Of a DNA stretch of 64,000 nt, positions 47,301-53,141 are shown one piece after another (within the stretch, counting starts at the first letter, position 1; every line of letters starts with the position of its first letter). Below the pieces are notes generated by a model. It worked only from the letters and a program-made list of their open reading frames with translations. It ran no database searches and was not told the origin of the DNA. The position numbers and the translations under genes were made by a program. The stretch is from Phoronis australis (Eukaryota > Phoronida > Phoronidae): contig NMRA01000585.1 in NCBI GenBank assembly GCA_002633005.1, positions 157,263-221,262 on the forward strand, given 5' to 3'.

Positions 47301-48606
47301 GTGAGACAGGATTCCTACGTGCCTGGTCTATGGTAATTACATGTACAGCGCTGCACAATTTTGCTCAAGGCTGTACAATGTAGCGCTATATTGTACAGTA
47401 CTGTTCAAGATGCCATCTTAATTGATCCCAGAAGTCCATGTTCTACAGACTCCAGTGATAAGAACACTGAAAAGGCGCTTGGCATTCTGGGTAAACTCTT
47501 CATTTTTTAAAACTACTGTAGAGATAACTAAGTTTCATTATCGTAGGAGTTTCTCTTTGGGACCACACTAAGTTTCTTCCAGTTAATGATTTGGAAATGG
47601 CCCTATTTTGTTTTACCTATAAATATTTTTGTTCTGCTGGACCATCAGAGCAATAATAAATGGTGGCGATTTCTTGCAAGTGACTAGACAGTTGTGAGCA
47701 TACTGCAGGTGTTGGTAAGGTGATGTCGTCCCTTTTCTAGATGCAGCCAGGTATGATGAGCTATGGGCAACCTGCAATGGCTATGCAACAGCCATACATG
47801 GTGAGTGATGGTACAATATGTTGATCATTTTATGATTGGGTTTTGTAGCTTATAGTCATGTTAACGAAAGGAACCTCGAGTGAATATGACTAAGAATACT
47901 ACAATGAAAGAGCTTCAATACCCAAGGTTTTTATGAGGAAGTGACCATAACAATTTAGAATGGCTGTAAGGGTATTAGATAATGGTCTAAATTTATTCAC
48001 CGTTCCAATATTTCCCAGCAGTTTTGATGCTATGCGTTGTAGATTAGTTGTACTTGCACTGTTTTTGCCAATGTTAAGTAATGATTTGCTTTTTGACTGG
48101 CCAAATGCTGTGAGTTATCTGTCACCCATCTCCATTGTACTTGCGTCGTCTGTGTGTTATCTGTCACCCATCTCCATTGTACTTGCATCGTCTGTGAGTT
48201 ATCTGTCACCCATCTCCATTGTACTTGCATCGTCTGTGAGTTATCTGTCACCCATCTCCATTGTACTTGCGTCGTCTGTGTTCTACGTGTCACCCATCTC
48301 GATTTAACTTTCATCATCTGTTTGTTATCTGTCGTCCATCTCCATTGTACTTGCATCCTCTGTGCGTTATGTGTCACCCATCTCTATTGTACTTACATCT
48401 TTTGTCTCCAGCAGGCTGGCATGCACCCTCGTCCAGTGGGAATGCAGCCAGTTGGCATGGCGCCCATGATGATGCAGCCAATGGGAGGAGCATATCCAAT
48501 GGGCATGCCTGTTCAGCCTCAGTTTGGCATGGCTGGACAGCCCATCCAGCAACCCCAACAACAGGCGACCCGGCAGATGCAGCCGAATGACCCATTTGGA
48601 TTGTGA
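17156..48606 (+). CDS. PICALM: Clathrin-assembly protein, PICALM/AP180 family (5'-partial, 36 exons)
   Basis: Spliced + strand gene. The first eight exons translate to the ANTH domain of PICALM/AP180, with stretches such as [66 protein letters not shown] and [13 protein letters not shown]. Known family role: an endocytic adaptor that binds PI(4,5)P2 and R-SNAREs through ANTH, and clathrin and AP-2 through a disordered C-terminal tail. Every exon junction keeps the reading frame (phases 1,2,0,1,0,0,0,2,2,0,0, then 1 throughout to exon 32, then 2,0,0). The conserved tail ([19 protein letters not shown]-type and TAW blocks) matches PICALM. The initiator exon with the MSGQS-type N-terminus and KKKH patch is absent from the window. 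PICALM and SNAP91 are vertebrate co-orthologues; an invertebrate gene is usually pro-orthologous to both, so the symbol is used loosely. Confidence 0.95.
17838..18440 (+). repeat. Diverged copy of the CCCCTAGTGGC repeat family, intronic
   Basis: Phrases such as ttctttgacagattttcatg, aaggaaatggtgacatcatc and tccgactactgtggagtccc match the order of blocks in the copies at 55.9-57.1 kb and 63.5-64.0 kb, same strand. Confidence 0.6.
19265..19367 (+). CDS. PICALM: Exon 2: ANTH domain
   Basis: Acceptor ttttcag|gt, donor gg|gtaagt. Encodes [20 protein letters not shown] and [15 protein letters not shown], nearly identical to the human ANTH segment [20 protein letters not shown]. Phase 1 in, phase 2 out; 103 nt. 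Confidence 0.96.
19628..19693. repeat. Microsatellite (TCTG)n with TCCGCC interruptions
   Basis: Repeats of tgtctgtctgta and tatccgcctgtctgtc in the intron between exons 2 and 3. Confidence 0.85.
19992..20088 (+). CDS. PICALM: Exon 3: ANTH domain
   Basis: Acceptor tttccttag|c, donor gat|gtgagt. Encodes [20 protein letters not shown] and [12 protein letters not shown], corresponding to the human TEKLLKTVPIIQNQMDALLDF helices. Phase 2 in, phase 0 out; 97 nt. Confidence 0.95.
20570..20720. repeat. 31-bp minisatellite, five units
   Basis: Units of GATTGTTTCAACTCATTGTA plus CAACTGGTGTT; the third unit lacks four bases. In the intron between exons 3 and 4. Confidence 0.88.
21312..21423 (+). CDS. 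PICALM: Exon 4: ANTH domain
   Basis: Acceptor ccatttcag|tgt, donor g|gtaagg. Encodes [20 protein letters not shown] and [17 protein letters not shown], the most conserved helix pair of the family. Leaves one base into the Glu codon that starts the EKYF motif. A TIR transposon relic begins only 38 bases after this exon. Confidence 0.96.
21461..22878. mobile_element. 1.4-kb TIR DNA transposon relic
   Basis: Left end ATACCGTATTCGCCGTAATA and right end, inverted, ATACCGCATTCGCTGTAATA form the TIR. Subterminal taagcgccccccc tracts occur near both ends. No transposase is seen, so it is non-autonomous. It sits 38 bases after the exon 4 donor. Superfamily not assigned. Confidence 0.72.
23340..23446 (+). 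CDS. PICALM: Exon 5: ANTH domain
   Basis: Acceptor tggtttcag|aa, donor gag|gtaact. Encodes [20 protein letters not shown] and [16 protein letters not shown], matching human EKYFDMKKNQCKEGLDIYKK. Phase 1 in, phase 0 out. Confidence 0.96.
23992..24003 (+). CDS. Possible 12-nt microexon (RKHT)
   Basis: Acceptor cttcaaactctag and donor acg|gtaagt bracket 12 bases in phase 0-0 inside the intron between exons 5 and 6. Inclusion would insert RKHT in the ANTH domain. Splice signals are good but the size is extreme and no homologous insert is known to me. Confidence 0.25.
24092..24191. repeat. 25-bp minisatellite, four units
   Basis: Four units of AAAATGTTCTTGGCTCAGTT plus CGTTC, with a few substitutions, in the intron between exons 5 and 6. 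Confidence 0.9.
24613..24654 (+). CDS. PICALM: Exon 6: ANTH domain C-terminal region
   Basis: 42-nt exon, acceptor tttctgcag|aat, donor aag|gtcagt, phase 0-0. Encodes [14 protein letters not shown], matching human QVGIDRGDIPDLSQ. Skipping it would keep frame but remove a conserved ANTH segment, so it is probably constitutive. Confidence 0.94.
25343..25366 (+). CDS. PICALM: Exon 7: candidate 24-nt microexon
   Basis: Phase 0-0 microexon encoding GLKNNQND, between pyrimidine-rich acceptor ttatttgttcgtag and donor gat|gtgagt. It falls at the junction between IPDLAK and [10 protein letters not shown], where vertebrate proteins run on directly. Frame and both splice sites fit, but there is no homologous peptide I recognise. 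Probably alternatively spliced. Confidence 0.6.
25640..26220. repeat. Diverged tandem intronic repeat with TCAAGGTCA phrases
   Basis: Two or three loosely repeated blocks share ttgcacggtatctcaag, aagctttaga and ttcaaggtcacag. GTGACCTTGA (25983) and TCAAGGTCAC form a 10-bp inverted repeat with an 8-bp centre. Confidence 0.5.
27189..27704. mobile_element. Long hairpin (foldback) element
   Basis: About 516 bp that is close to a complete inverted repeat centred near 27446. Ends read TTACTAAAAAG on the left and TTTTTTAGTAA on the right; arms of roughly 240 bp share blocks such as gatacgttccacactattc and its complement, and gccttaacgaagataacctt and its complement. Translations of the two arms mirror each other (GLKALTKIT), which reflects the symmetry rather than a gene. 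Intronic, between exons 7 and 8. Confidence 0.85.
27962..28047 (+). CDS. PICALM: Exon 8: end of ANTH region
   Basis: Acceptor tttcctggcag|gca, donor aa|gtaagt, phase 0 in and 2 out. Encodes [20 protein letters not shown] and GATTTSHP, matching human [20 protein letters not shown]. Confidence 0.95.
28775..28792 (+). CDS. PICALM: Exon 9: candidate 18-nt microexon
   Basis: Bounded by acceptor cccttgttcatgttttag and donor gat|gtaagta. Phase 2-2, so inclusion or skipping keeps frame. Inclusion gives SHP-NDEPTEI-PAAI; skipping gives SHP-K-PAAI. It adds acidic residues just after the ANTH domain. A 117-codon open frame that overlaps it (28573-28926) is chance intron sequence. Confidence 0.65.
29107..29236 (+). 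CDS. PICALM: Exon 10: coiled/charged linker after ANTH
   Basis: Acceptor gatatttttctag, donor aag|gtagag. Encodes [30 protein letters not shown] and [13 protein letters not shown]. It corresponds to human TTLSNAVSSLASTGLSLTKV plus the EREKQAALEEEQ helix. Phase 2 in, 0 out. Confidence 0.93.
29594..29647 (+). CDS. PICALM: Exon 11: basic 18-residue cassette
   Basis: 54-nt exon, phase 0-0, acceptor tttgatctgtaag|act, donor aaa|gtaagt. Encodes [18 protein letters not shown]. It separates QLQQLK from EQRAR; in human PICALM these are contiguous (LKALKEQRLKEL), so this is an inserted cassette and probably alternative. The KPRKKK end is strongly basic. The acceptor has a poor pyrimidine tract, which fits regulated use. 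Confidence 0.75.
30097..30415 (+). CDS. PICALM: Exon 12: start of the disordered clathrin/AP-2-binding region
   Basis: Longest exon (319 nt), acceptor aatactgttag|gaa, donor g|gtgagc. Begins [11 protein letters not shown], matching KEQRLKEL of PICALM, then becomes Ala/Gln/Ser/Thr/Pro-rich. Short motifs visible: [17 protein letters not shown] (cf. human NDLLDLQQP) and DPWGQG near the end. DLLQL resembles a clathrin box; DPW is a classic AP-2 alpha-appendage ligand. Phase 0 in, 1 out: this donor opens the long run of phase-1 introns. Confidence 0.92.
30985..31062 (+). CDS. PICALM: Exon 13: first symmetric phase 1-1 module
   Basis: Acceptor ctatgcag|gt, donor g|gtaagt. Encodes [20 protein letters not shown] and GGAPQSG, low-complexity disordered sequence. 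78 nt; skipping keeps frame. Confidence 0.88.
31771..31794 (+). CDS. PICALM: Exon 14: 24-nt proline microexon
   Basis: Acceptor ctcttgcatgttccag, donor gcag|gtatta, phase 1-1. Encodes VNPPPPPA, a potential SH3/WW-type ligand. The donor runs straight into a TTA/TTTA microsatellite (31797-31842), which could affect recognition of the site. Confidence 0.7.
31797..31842. repeat. TTA/TTTA microsatellite at a splice donor
   Basis: Imperfect (ATT)n run that begins within the donor region of the 24-nt exon 14. Confidence 0.9.
32380..32426. other. Pyrimidine tract of an upstream alternative acceptor for exon 15
   Basis: C-rich tract ccccccctccccctcccc followed by taaacag at 32426. As an acceptor it would enter out of phase from exon 14, so it is more likely coding (PPPPPP) if the acceptor at 32367 is used. 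Confidence 0.4.
32476..32601 (+). CDS. PICALM: Exon 15: PFLT-motif module with alternative upstream acceptor
   Basis: Acceptor actctctttcag|cgg, donor gcag|gtctgc (weak), phase 1-1. Encodes [20 protein letters not shown] and LTAEVTT, ending [15 protein letters not shown] occupies the position of SLNPFLT in human PICALM, so the EH-domain-type NPF reads KPF here. An upstream acceptor at 32368 would extend the exon in the same phase and add a six-proline tract ([10 protein letters not shown]). Which acceptor is used cannot be told from sequence. Confidence 0.75.
33289..33324 (+). CDS. PICALM: Exon 16: acidic 36/39-nt module
   Basis: Phase 1-1, donor g|gtaaga. Encodes [13 protein letters not shown]. 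The acceptor is a tandem NAGNAG (caag|cag) so the exon may start at 33286, adding one Ala. Confidence 0.8.
33552..33590 (+). CDS. PICALM: Exon 17: small Ser/Lys/Pro module
   Basis: Acceptor ttttttcacatgctaag, donor g|gtgagt, phase 1-1, 39 nt. Encodes [14 protein letters not shown]. Repeated AAG after the acceptor gives further NAGNAG options at 33555 and 33558. Confidence 0.78.
33771..33870. repeat. 20-bp minisatellite, five units
   Basis: Units of ATTATTGTTCAAGCTTGGCC; four near-perfect and a diverged fifth. In the intron between exons 17 and 18. Confidence 0.92.
34392..34466 (+). CDS. PICALM: Exon 18: clathrin-box module LLDFD
   Basis: Acceptor ttgtgtttgtag, donor g|gtgagt, phase 1-1. Encodes [20 protein letters not shown] and KRVEPG. 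LLDFD fits the type-I clathrin box L-phi-x-phi-[DE]. Confidence 0.88.
35052..35297. repeat. 123-bp tandem duplication across the exon 19 acceptor
   Basis: Positions 35052-35174 and 35175-35297 differ by only a few bases. Each copy holds the tctttttttcag acceptor and the first exon bases cgagtcttctaga. Only the second copy continues into an open exon with a donor; the first reaches a stop codon after about 11 codons. Confidence 0.93.
35271..35333 (+). CDS. PICALM: Exon 19: clathrin-box module LLDVD, GC donor
   Basis: Acceptor tctttttttcag, phase 1-1. Encodes [20 protein letters not shown] then PG. LLDVD fits a clathrin box. The donor is ccag|gcgagt, a GC-AG intron with otherwise consensus bases. 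The acceptor and first bases of this exon lie in the second copy of a 123-bp tandem duplication. Confidence 0.87.
36107..36345 (-). mobile_element. tRNA-derived SINE
   Basis: On the minus strand, a tRNA-like head contains an A-box-like tggcctagagtgatagg and a perfect B box ggttcgagtcc. It is flanked by the 8-bp duplication ACAACATA (36099-36106 and 36346-36353). The 3' end is a short T/A-rich tail next to 36107. The 81-codon open frame across it is a by-product. In the intron between exons 19 and 20. Confidence 0.85.
37098..37295 (+). CDS. PICALM: Exon 20: disordered Ser/Ala/Val/Pro-rich module
   Basis: Acceptor gttatttacacag, donor g|gtaact, phase 1-1, 198 nt. Begins [20 protein letters not shown], continues [20 protein letters not shown] and ends [10 protein letters not shown]. 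No motif I can name beyond the S-P sites; disordered by composition. Confidence 0.85.
37885..37947 (+). CDS. PICALM: Exon 21: weakly supported 63-nt module
   Basis: Phase 1-1 and open: [20 protein letters not shown] then QG. Both splice sites are poor (acceptor ttaaaaaaag, donor caag|gtttta). A second acceptor at 37901 (gttgcag|cc) would also fit the phase. Kept because frame, length and coding-like content agree. Confidence 0.38.
37948..38786. other. Intron sequence, nothing recognised
   Basis: AT-rich; ordinary intron between exons 21 and 22. Confidence 0.5.
38787..38870 (+). CDS. PICALM: Exon 22: DLLGL module
   Basis: Acceptor cttatttccatcag, donor g|gtgcgt, phase 1-1. Encodes [20 protein letters not shown] and [14 protein letters not shown] resembles the DLL/clathrin-box repeats of AP180. 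Confidence 0.88.
39444..39542 (+). CDS. PICALM: Exon 23: LMDL/DPL module
   Basis: Acceptor gcactttctttag, donor g|gtatgc, phase 1-1. Encodes [20 protein letters not shown] and [19 protein letters not shown] and two DPL repeats are plausible clathrin/AP-2 contacts. Confidence 0.9.
40877..41052 (+). pseudogene. Frameshifted THAP-like fragment
   Basis: Starts [20 protein letters not shown], then a frameshift near 40948 leads to [20 protein letters not shown] and a stop. The CAVGC start, spacing and K-Y-x-W-M block parallel the THAP-like segment of the TIR element at 9698-10095. No TIRs are seen around it. Intronic, between exons 23 and 24. Confidence 0.6.
42649..42723 (+). CDS. PICALM: Exon 24: Thr/Pro/Met module
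   Basis: Acceptor tttcttttgttag, donor g|gtacat, phase 1-1. Encodes [20 protein letters not shown] then FAPVGG. Follows the longest internal intron (3.1 kb), which holds a THAP-like relic. Confidence 0.82.
43081..43125 (+). CDS. PICALM: Exon 25: 45-nt Ala/Pro module
   Basis: Acceptor tttcttttctcag, donor g|gttgga (weak), phase 1-1. Encodes [16 protein letters not shown]. Starts a series of Met/Pro/Tyr-rich exons. Confidence 0.85.
43300..43368 (+). CDS. PICALM: Exon 26
   Basis: Acceptor tttattttgcaag, donor gctc|gtaagt, phase 1-1. Encodes [20 protein letters not shown] and TQA; the split codon is completed by c as Pro in the next exon. If exon 26 is skipped the junction codon changes from Pro to Ala, but frame holds. 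Confidence 0.83.
43537..43683 (+). CDS. PICALM: Exon 27: Met/Pro/Gly-rich module
   Basis: Acceptor gtttctctccaccag, donor g|gtgagt, phase 1-1, 147 nt. Encodes [40 protein letters not shown] and VGSGVVPTG. Composition is like the C-terminal tail in exons 35-36. Confidence 0.9.
43905..43976 (+). CDS. PICALM: Exon 28
   Basis: Acceptor caatgatttaccag, donor g|gtattc (weak), phase 1-1. Encodes [20 protein letters not shown] then NETKG. Function not recognised. Confidence 0.8.
44462..44518 (+). CDS. PICALM: Exon 29: IIDLGNYF module
   Basis: Acceptor ttgtcttccatcag, donor g|gtgagt, phase 1-1, 57 nt. Encodes [24 protein letters not shown] resembles a divergent clathrin box. Confidence 0.83.
44712..44855 (+). 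CDS. PICALM: Exon 30: Ser/Val/Pro module with ALDLS
   Basis: Acceptor ctgcatgcctcag, donor g|gtcagt, phase 1-1, 144 nt. Encodes [20 protein letters not shown], then [20 protein letters not shown] and [19 protein letters not shown] is a clathrin-box-like acidic motif. Confidence 0.87.
   Translation, partial: LRDVPCKNLLLHRPPCLSLRLTLPLLKTLLPLLRTLLIFRLLTIAVN
44856..45888. other. Intron with poly-T run
   Basis: A T17 run near 45390. An 89-codon open frame at 45485-45754 has no recognisable content. Confidence 0.5.
45889..45948 (+). CDS. PICALM: Exon 31
   Basis: Acceptor actggtcattctag, donor aaat|gtaagc, phase 1-1, 60 nt. Encodes [20 protein letters not shown]. The split codon becomes Ser with exon 32. 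Two S-P sites. Confidence 0.83.
46142..46186 (+). CDS. PICALM: Exon 32: last symmetric phase 1-1 module
   Basis: Acceptor tttcttttgcaag, donor g|gtgact, 45 nt. Encodes [16 protein letters not shown] (first Ser completed by exon 31). Confidence 0.82.
46538..46688 (+). CDS. PICALM: Exon 33: conserved clathrin-binding tail
   Basis: Acceptor ccatcattttag, donor aa|gtgagt, phase 1 in and 2 out. Encodes [20 protein letters not shown], then [20 protein letters not shown] and [11 protein letters not shown]. It matches human GGFDELGGLLKPT and DDLDSSLANLVGNLGIG, so homology resumes here after the divergent modules. Confidence 0.94.
47176..47296 (+). CDS. PICALM: Exon 34: conserved tail
   Basis: Acceptor gtttaccctcag, donor atg|gtgagt, phase 2 in and 0 out. 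Encodes [20 protein letters not shown] and [20 protein letters not shown]. It matches human WSQPGEKKLTGGSNWQPK and TTAW. Confidence 0.94.
47741..47800 (+). CDS. PICALM: Exon 35: Met/Gln-rich tail
   Basis: Acceptor gtcccttttctag, donor atg|gtgagt, phase 0-0, 60 nt. Encodes [20 protein letters not shown]. Confidence 0.92.
48109..48402. repeat. 42-bp minisatellite, seven units, touching the terminal-exon acceptor
   Basis: Units of TGTGAGTTATCTGTCACCCA plus TCTCCATTGTACTTGCATCG plus TC. Because 42 is divisible by 3, several frames are open on both strands, which gives spurious repetitive open frames. Units 5-7 are more diverged and the last grades into the polypyrimidine tract of exon 36. Confidence 0.93.
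48412..48606 (+). CDS. PICALM: Exon 36: terminal coding exon with stop
   Basis: Acceptor ttttgtctccag (or the tandem cag at 48414, dropping one Gln), phase 0 in; TGA at 48604-48606. Encodes a Met/Gln/Pro/Gly-rich end: [20 protein letters not shown] to [12 protein letters not shown] in the last residues is an AP-2 alpha-ear-type ligand, where human PICALM has NPFGP. The intron side of the acceptor is the last unit of a 42-bp minisatellite. Confidence 0.93.
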   Translation, partial: QAGMHPRPVGMQPVGMAPMMMQPMGGAYPMGMPVQPQFGMAGQPIQQPQQQATRQMQPNDPFGL

Positions 48607-49661
48607 TAGTATGTTCGCTCTTTGTAAAGTAAGTGCTCGTCTTTGTGTGTGCGTGTGACTGCCATCAATCGATTGCATTTTCATCCATCATCTTGTCATT
48701 TTGAGGAGAAAGATCATTGTTTTGCTGTTGATGATGCTAAAAGCACAATCGTTCTCGAAGCCAATGGCATATACATGTTGTGACAACCAAGGGCTGTCAT
48801 CTGCTTCACAGTGGTGTGGAGTAATAGTTGCACTATATATATGTATATATCATTGTTATGATAGCGCATAAGGTTGTCGAAGTTCGATTGTACATTAATA
48901 TTCTTACAACTATCTTAAGAACTGGATAAAATATCTACTGAAGCTCTCAAGTAACCAAAATGTGCAAAGCTCGATGTATGACAGGGACACGATCTGTCAT
49001 AGAGATGTCCTATAACACTTGTTGCAAATACTGCAATGAGCAATAAGCTTGTGAGCTGAAACACCGTAAGGTGCACGTATGTCATTTAGCCTGAACAAGC
49101 AGTGGTTACGATTGTGTGTTTAGCTGAACACCACAGTTTCAGAATATTTCTAATTCATTCAGTTTTATTCACTTGGACGTGTGGTGAGAACGCTGGGGTC
49201 ATTTTCATGTGTGGTTTTTCATAGTTTGTTAACCAAGCATATTATTTAGACCTGTGTTTTGTTTAACCAGGGGTGTTATTTAGAGCAATCAATTGGTGAT
49301 ATTGGGTTCCCGTTACTGTTATTATTTTGTATTTATATGACTTGTGTAATCTTAGGTCCGATAAGTGAGTAATGTAGAGATGTCTATATCTTACTGATTT
49401 TATGCTAAATCATAACACCACTTAATGTATGTGTGGTGTTGAAATTAACAGTAAAAATGGCATTGTTCAGTTTTTGAAAAAGTTCAATAAGGTTTCCTCA
49501 ACTATTCTAGTGTTAGTGTATTTATCAACTTGCCAGTTGAGAATGTGTTGCATTTTGGCTACTGCAAATTAGTGCTTCTAATCTTTTTTATGTTCTGGTT
49601 AAATTAATGGCACACTAAGGTTGTTTAATTAGTCTCTACATTAGCAACATATTAGTTCTCA

Positions 49662-49667
49662 AATAAA
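49662..49667 (+). terminator. Candidate poly(A) signal AATAAA (proximal)
   Basis: AATAAA about 1.06 kb after the stop codon, in an AT-rich context. No clear GU-rich element follows. Confidence 0.35.
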
Positions 49668-49908
49668 TATAATATATAAGAATTGAAAATAAGGAAGTTG
49701 ACACATCAAAAATGAATCTCACTTCAACCTAAAATACTTTAATGCCCTTAAATTAGTTATAAACTCACCTTTCATCACAAAAAAACAAATTTTAATTTAG
49801 ACCACTTAAAATCCTGAAAGTGGTCTTGGATTGTTCCTGTCAAATTGGAGATGATTTCAGAGCTTCTGAAGACCTGTCAATCTTTACAGACTGACTTGTC
49901 ACGGATGT

Positions 49909-50770
49909 ATATGGATGTATCCAAACGTGCTAGGATTTAATGGTAGCCATGGGTACAGGCAAATGAATATGGATGTACCCAAACATGCTAAGATGTGTTG
50001 GTAGCCTTTGGTACTGCCAAATTAACATGGATGTATCCAAACATGCTCGGATTTAATGGTAGTCATGGGTACAGCCAAATGAATGTGGTTATACCAAAAT
50101 GTGCTTAGAGGTGTTAGTAGCCTTGGGTACAGCCAAATGAATATGGAAGTACCCAAACATACCAAGTGTGACGGGACGTTCGTAACTTTACGCTTATTGT
50201 TATTCTTATTTAGTTGCAAATGTTCAGTTATTCTTATGCTAATGTCTTTGTTGCGCCTTTGTTACGTGGGCATGTGGGCGCGACTGTATGTGTCGGGCAC
50301 TTCGCTAGCGACAGGCTTAGGAGAAGGGTGTTTCCTTCTTTTGCTTTCATGGAAAGTTGATCGTTATCATGTGCAAATTGAACTGAAACGAATGCCTGAT
50401 GAGAGAAAATACATANGTTGGTAGCCTTTGGTACTGCCAAATTAACATGGATGTATCCAAACATGCTAGGATTTAATGGTAGTCATGGGTACAGCCAAAT
50501 GAATGTGGTTATACCAAAATGTGCTTAGAGGTGTTAGCCTTGGGTACAGCCAAATGAATATGGAAGTACCCAAACATACCAAGATTTAGTGGTAGCCTTG
50601 GGTACAGCCAAATGAATATGGGTGAACCTAAACGTGCTAAGATATGTTGGTAGCTTTGAGTACAGTCTAAGGAATGTGCGTGTACCCAAACATACTAATA
50701 TTTGTCTATAGCTTTGGGTACAGTCAAATGAAAGTGATTTCACCCAGACATGCATGATTTGAGATTTCTT
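49909..50770. repeat. 58-bp-type minisatellite in the 3' flank
   Basis: Repeated blocks combining ggatgtatccaaacatgct, gatttaatggtagtcatggg and tacagccaaatgaat, about 10 or more units, interrupted by about 245 bp of unrelated sequence (50171-50416) that ends in an n. Confidence 0.88.
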
Positions 50771-50904
50771 AGTGGTTGGGTTCAATCAAATCAGGGCATA
50801 CCCTAGGCTGAATCTCTTGAATTCTCTGGGGTACATGAAATGGAACTTTGTTTTTTCAATCTTTTAATGATGAAAAAGTCTATTCTGACTAATAACTTGT
50901 TTTT

Positions 50905-50910
50905 AATAAA
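50905..50910 (+). terminator. Candidate poly(A) signal AATAAA
   Basis: AATAAA after the minisatellite block, about 2.3 kb beyond the stop. Confidence 0.25.
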
Positions 50911-51471
50911 ATACGTAGTCACTTTATCTTATAAAGATATTTCAGCTTTAAGAGGACATTAAACCCTATTTCTTTGGTCTACTCCAGAACAGGCTCTGTC
51001 ACATGCTATTGCATGTAATTAGTGTATTTCTGAGGTAAAAGCGTTACTCTCCTATACCCTTGCTCACAAAGTGAGCCCAGTACTATGAGCGGCAGCATTC
51101 TTTTCCCAAAGCCATCCAAGATTGGCCTCAAGCATTAGTCACACTTGTCCATTAAAGCGACTATAAACCTGCCTTCCACCACAAAAAACGCATTTGATTT
51201 AGACAACGTAGTGTTACGAAATTGTTCTCAAAATGGTCCTTTGTCAAACCGGTGATGATTTCTTTTTTTTGTTAGAATTGCCTCAGACAAAGCTCTTCAA
51301 CTTGGGTTGTCATGGCTTTTCATTTTATGCCCTCCCTTGGTTACTTACAGGATTCTTGCTTTATTATTCCAGGTTCACACGTTCACAGCTATGTGTGATG
51401 TAGCATGCTGTTTATCATATATGTCACCGGTGTCGGACACCAGCCTACTGAACATGCTGTACACCTTGTGG

Positions 51472-51490
51472 CCACGAGGGGGCAGTAGGG
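51472..51490 (+). promoter_or_regulatory. CTCF-like motif
   Basis: CCACGAGGGGGCAGTAGGG matches the CTCF core pattern CCRCGNGGNGGCAG over 14 positions. Single site downstream of the coding region; binding is inferred from motif only. Confidence 0.4.
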
Positions 51491-53135
51491 ATGTCCTTGT
51501 ACTCTCAAAGGTCATGGTGTAAAGCAAACTGAACAAAGCTGTGATTTCTGGTCACACTAAAGAGAAAGCTGTACATAAGTGTATGAATATACATTGTAAA
51601 ACGCTTGATGTCTGTTTACAGTATTGTGTATATAGTGACTAATATTCAATGTGTCCTGTGAAGTACCATGTATTAGTTTAGTATTGTTGTCATGTCATTT
51701 GTGGCGGTACATCAACTTTGATAATGAAAGTTATTATAATTGTTGTTATTAGTACGAGTTCACATGTGTGCTGTAAATGAGAATGCTTGATGTGCCGAAC
51801 TCAGGTATCCCAAAGTTTGATTGTGTCTTGTCACATGAAGACATAAAGCTGATCAGTGCTCCATTCGTTTTGTGGCTTCAAGAGTTCTGGGTTCTGGGTT
51901 AACCCACTGGAGAGTACCCCTGAAAGGTGTGACTGGCCGAGTGGAAGACCCCACGCAGAGTATATTTATCGACAATTAACTGCTCCCAACTACAGTATAT
52001 TTGTAATTGTTTAGATCCATACTAGGGTCGAAATGTTAAAAAATTCAGTAGGTCATAATTTGCTGGTAATGACCTGTTGAGGAATTTTGTCTCTGGATAA
52101 AACCTAGAATGGGTAGATACTTCAAGTCTTCTGTGGCATCGCTTTGTCAGCAATACCATACTCGAAATTTGTTATTTATTGTCGACTGTCGTTAAGGGTG
52201 AAATTTGTATGTAATGTGAGGAATCTGTCAATCTGCTGACAACTTGCTGCAGCCTAGGCATTTTGTACAGTGCATGAAATGTGCAATTTGTGAACCAGTA
52301 GAACTATTGTTGGCCACTATTGCCTGCATAGTCGAGCCAAGATAGCTGTGTTGTGTCATTACTGTTAAGTCTCCTGGAGCATCCAGTGTTTATTGTGACT
52401 GGTGTTTCCGCCACCCTCATCATGCGTGTCAGTCTCTGTGGATCATTGGTAGTTAGTAGTTTAGTCAGTATACAATGCTTGTTTAGCGTCTACAGTTATG
52501 TCACATTCCAGGCTGCTTGCTCTGCTGAGTGGCTAGAATACTTAGTTACATGTTTGTGTGATGTGATTAGGCCGGATCAGAGGTATAGACGACCAGGGTA
52601 AACATTCTCTTCATTGCTTTCACGTTTCTGTCCTGTTTCTGTCGACCGCTGATTTCAGACTCATGACTTGCACCATTTAAGCCTCAGTCACACTGGCACT
52701 AATGCAAGGCTGATACGGGTTTAGTCCTGCCCTGGAAAACTGGGAAACTAGACCTCTGGAGTTTACTTAATAGTTTTGCAAGGTAATCCAGTACTATTAA
52801 AAGTTTCTTTTTGCTAGTTTTGGTAGCAGTGTGACTCCAGCTTACATACTTGCCTGGTCCCGTGTTTCTGCCCCAGAGGTCCTTCTGGGGGGAGTGCATG
52901 ATCTCTTTAACGGGCACGCTCTTGAATCTCTTCATGTTCTTTGATATCGGCAGTGTTTGCATTCTATAATTGTGCATTTTCATCTGATATTTACACAATG
53001 CACTCTGAGTTGATTTCCGAATTGGCCATAATGTTTTCCTCAGGTTTTTGTTTACATGAAAAACAAGACAATAGCATCATAGTTTGTTGGAAGTAATTCA
53101 CGGATTAAGAGTCGTGAGGATGAGTTTAGGTAAAA

Positions 53136-53141
53136 AATAAA
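53136..53141 (+). terminator. Candidate poly(A) signal AATAAA
   Basis: AATAAA within aaaaaataaagtt, about 4.5 kb beyond the stop. Use would imply a very long 3' UTR. Confidence 0.2.

Noticed and set aside
47710-47715. Possible 6-nt exon between tgcag and gtaagg
   Set aside because: Phase fits but size is below what I can support without transcripts.
48030-48377. Repetitive 115-codon open frames on both strands
   Set aside because: Product of the 42-bp minisatellite, whose unit length keeps frames open.
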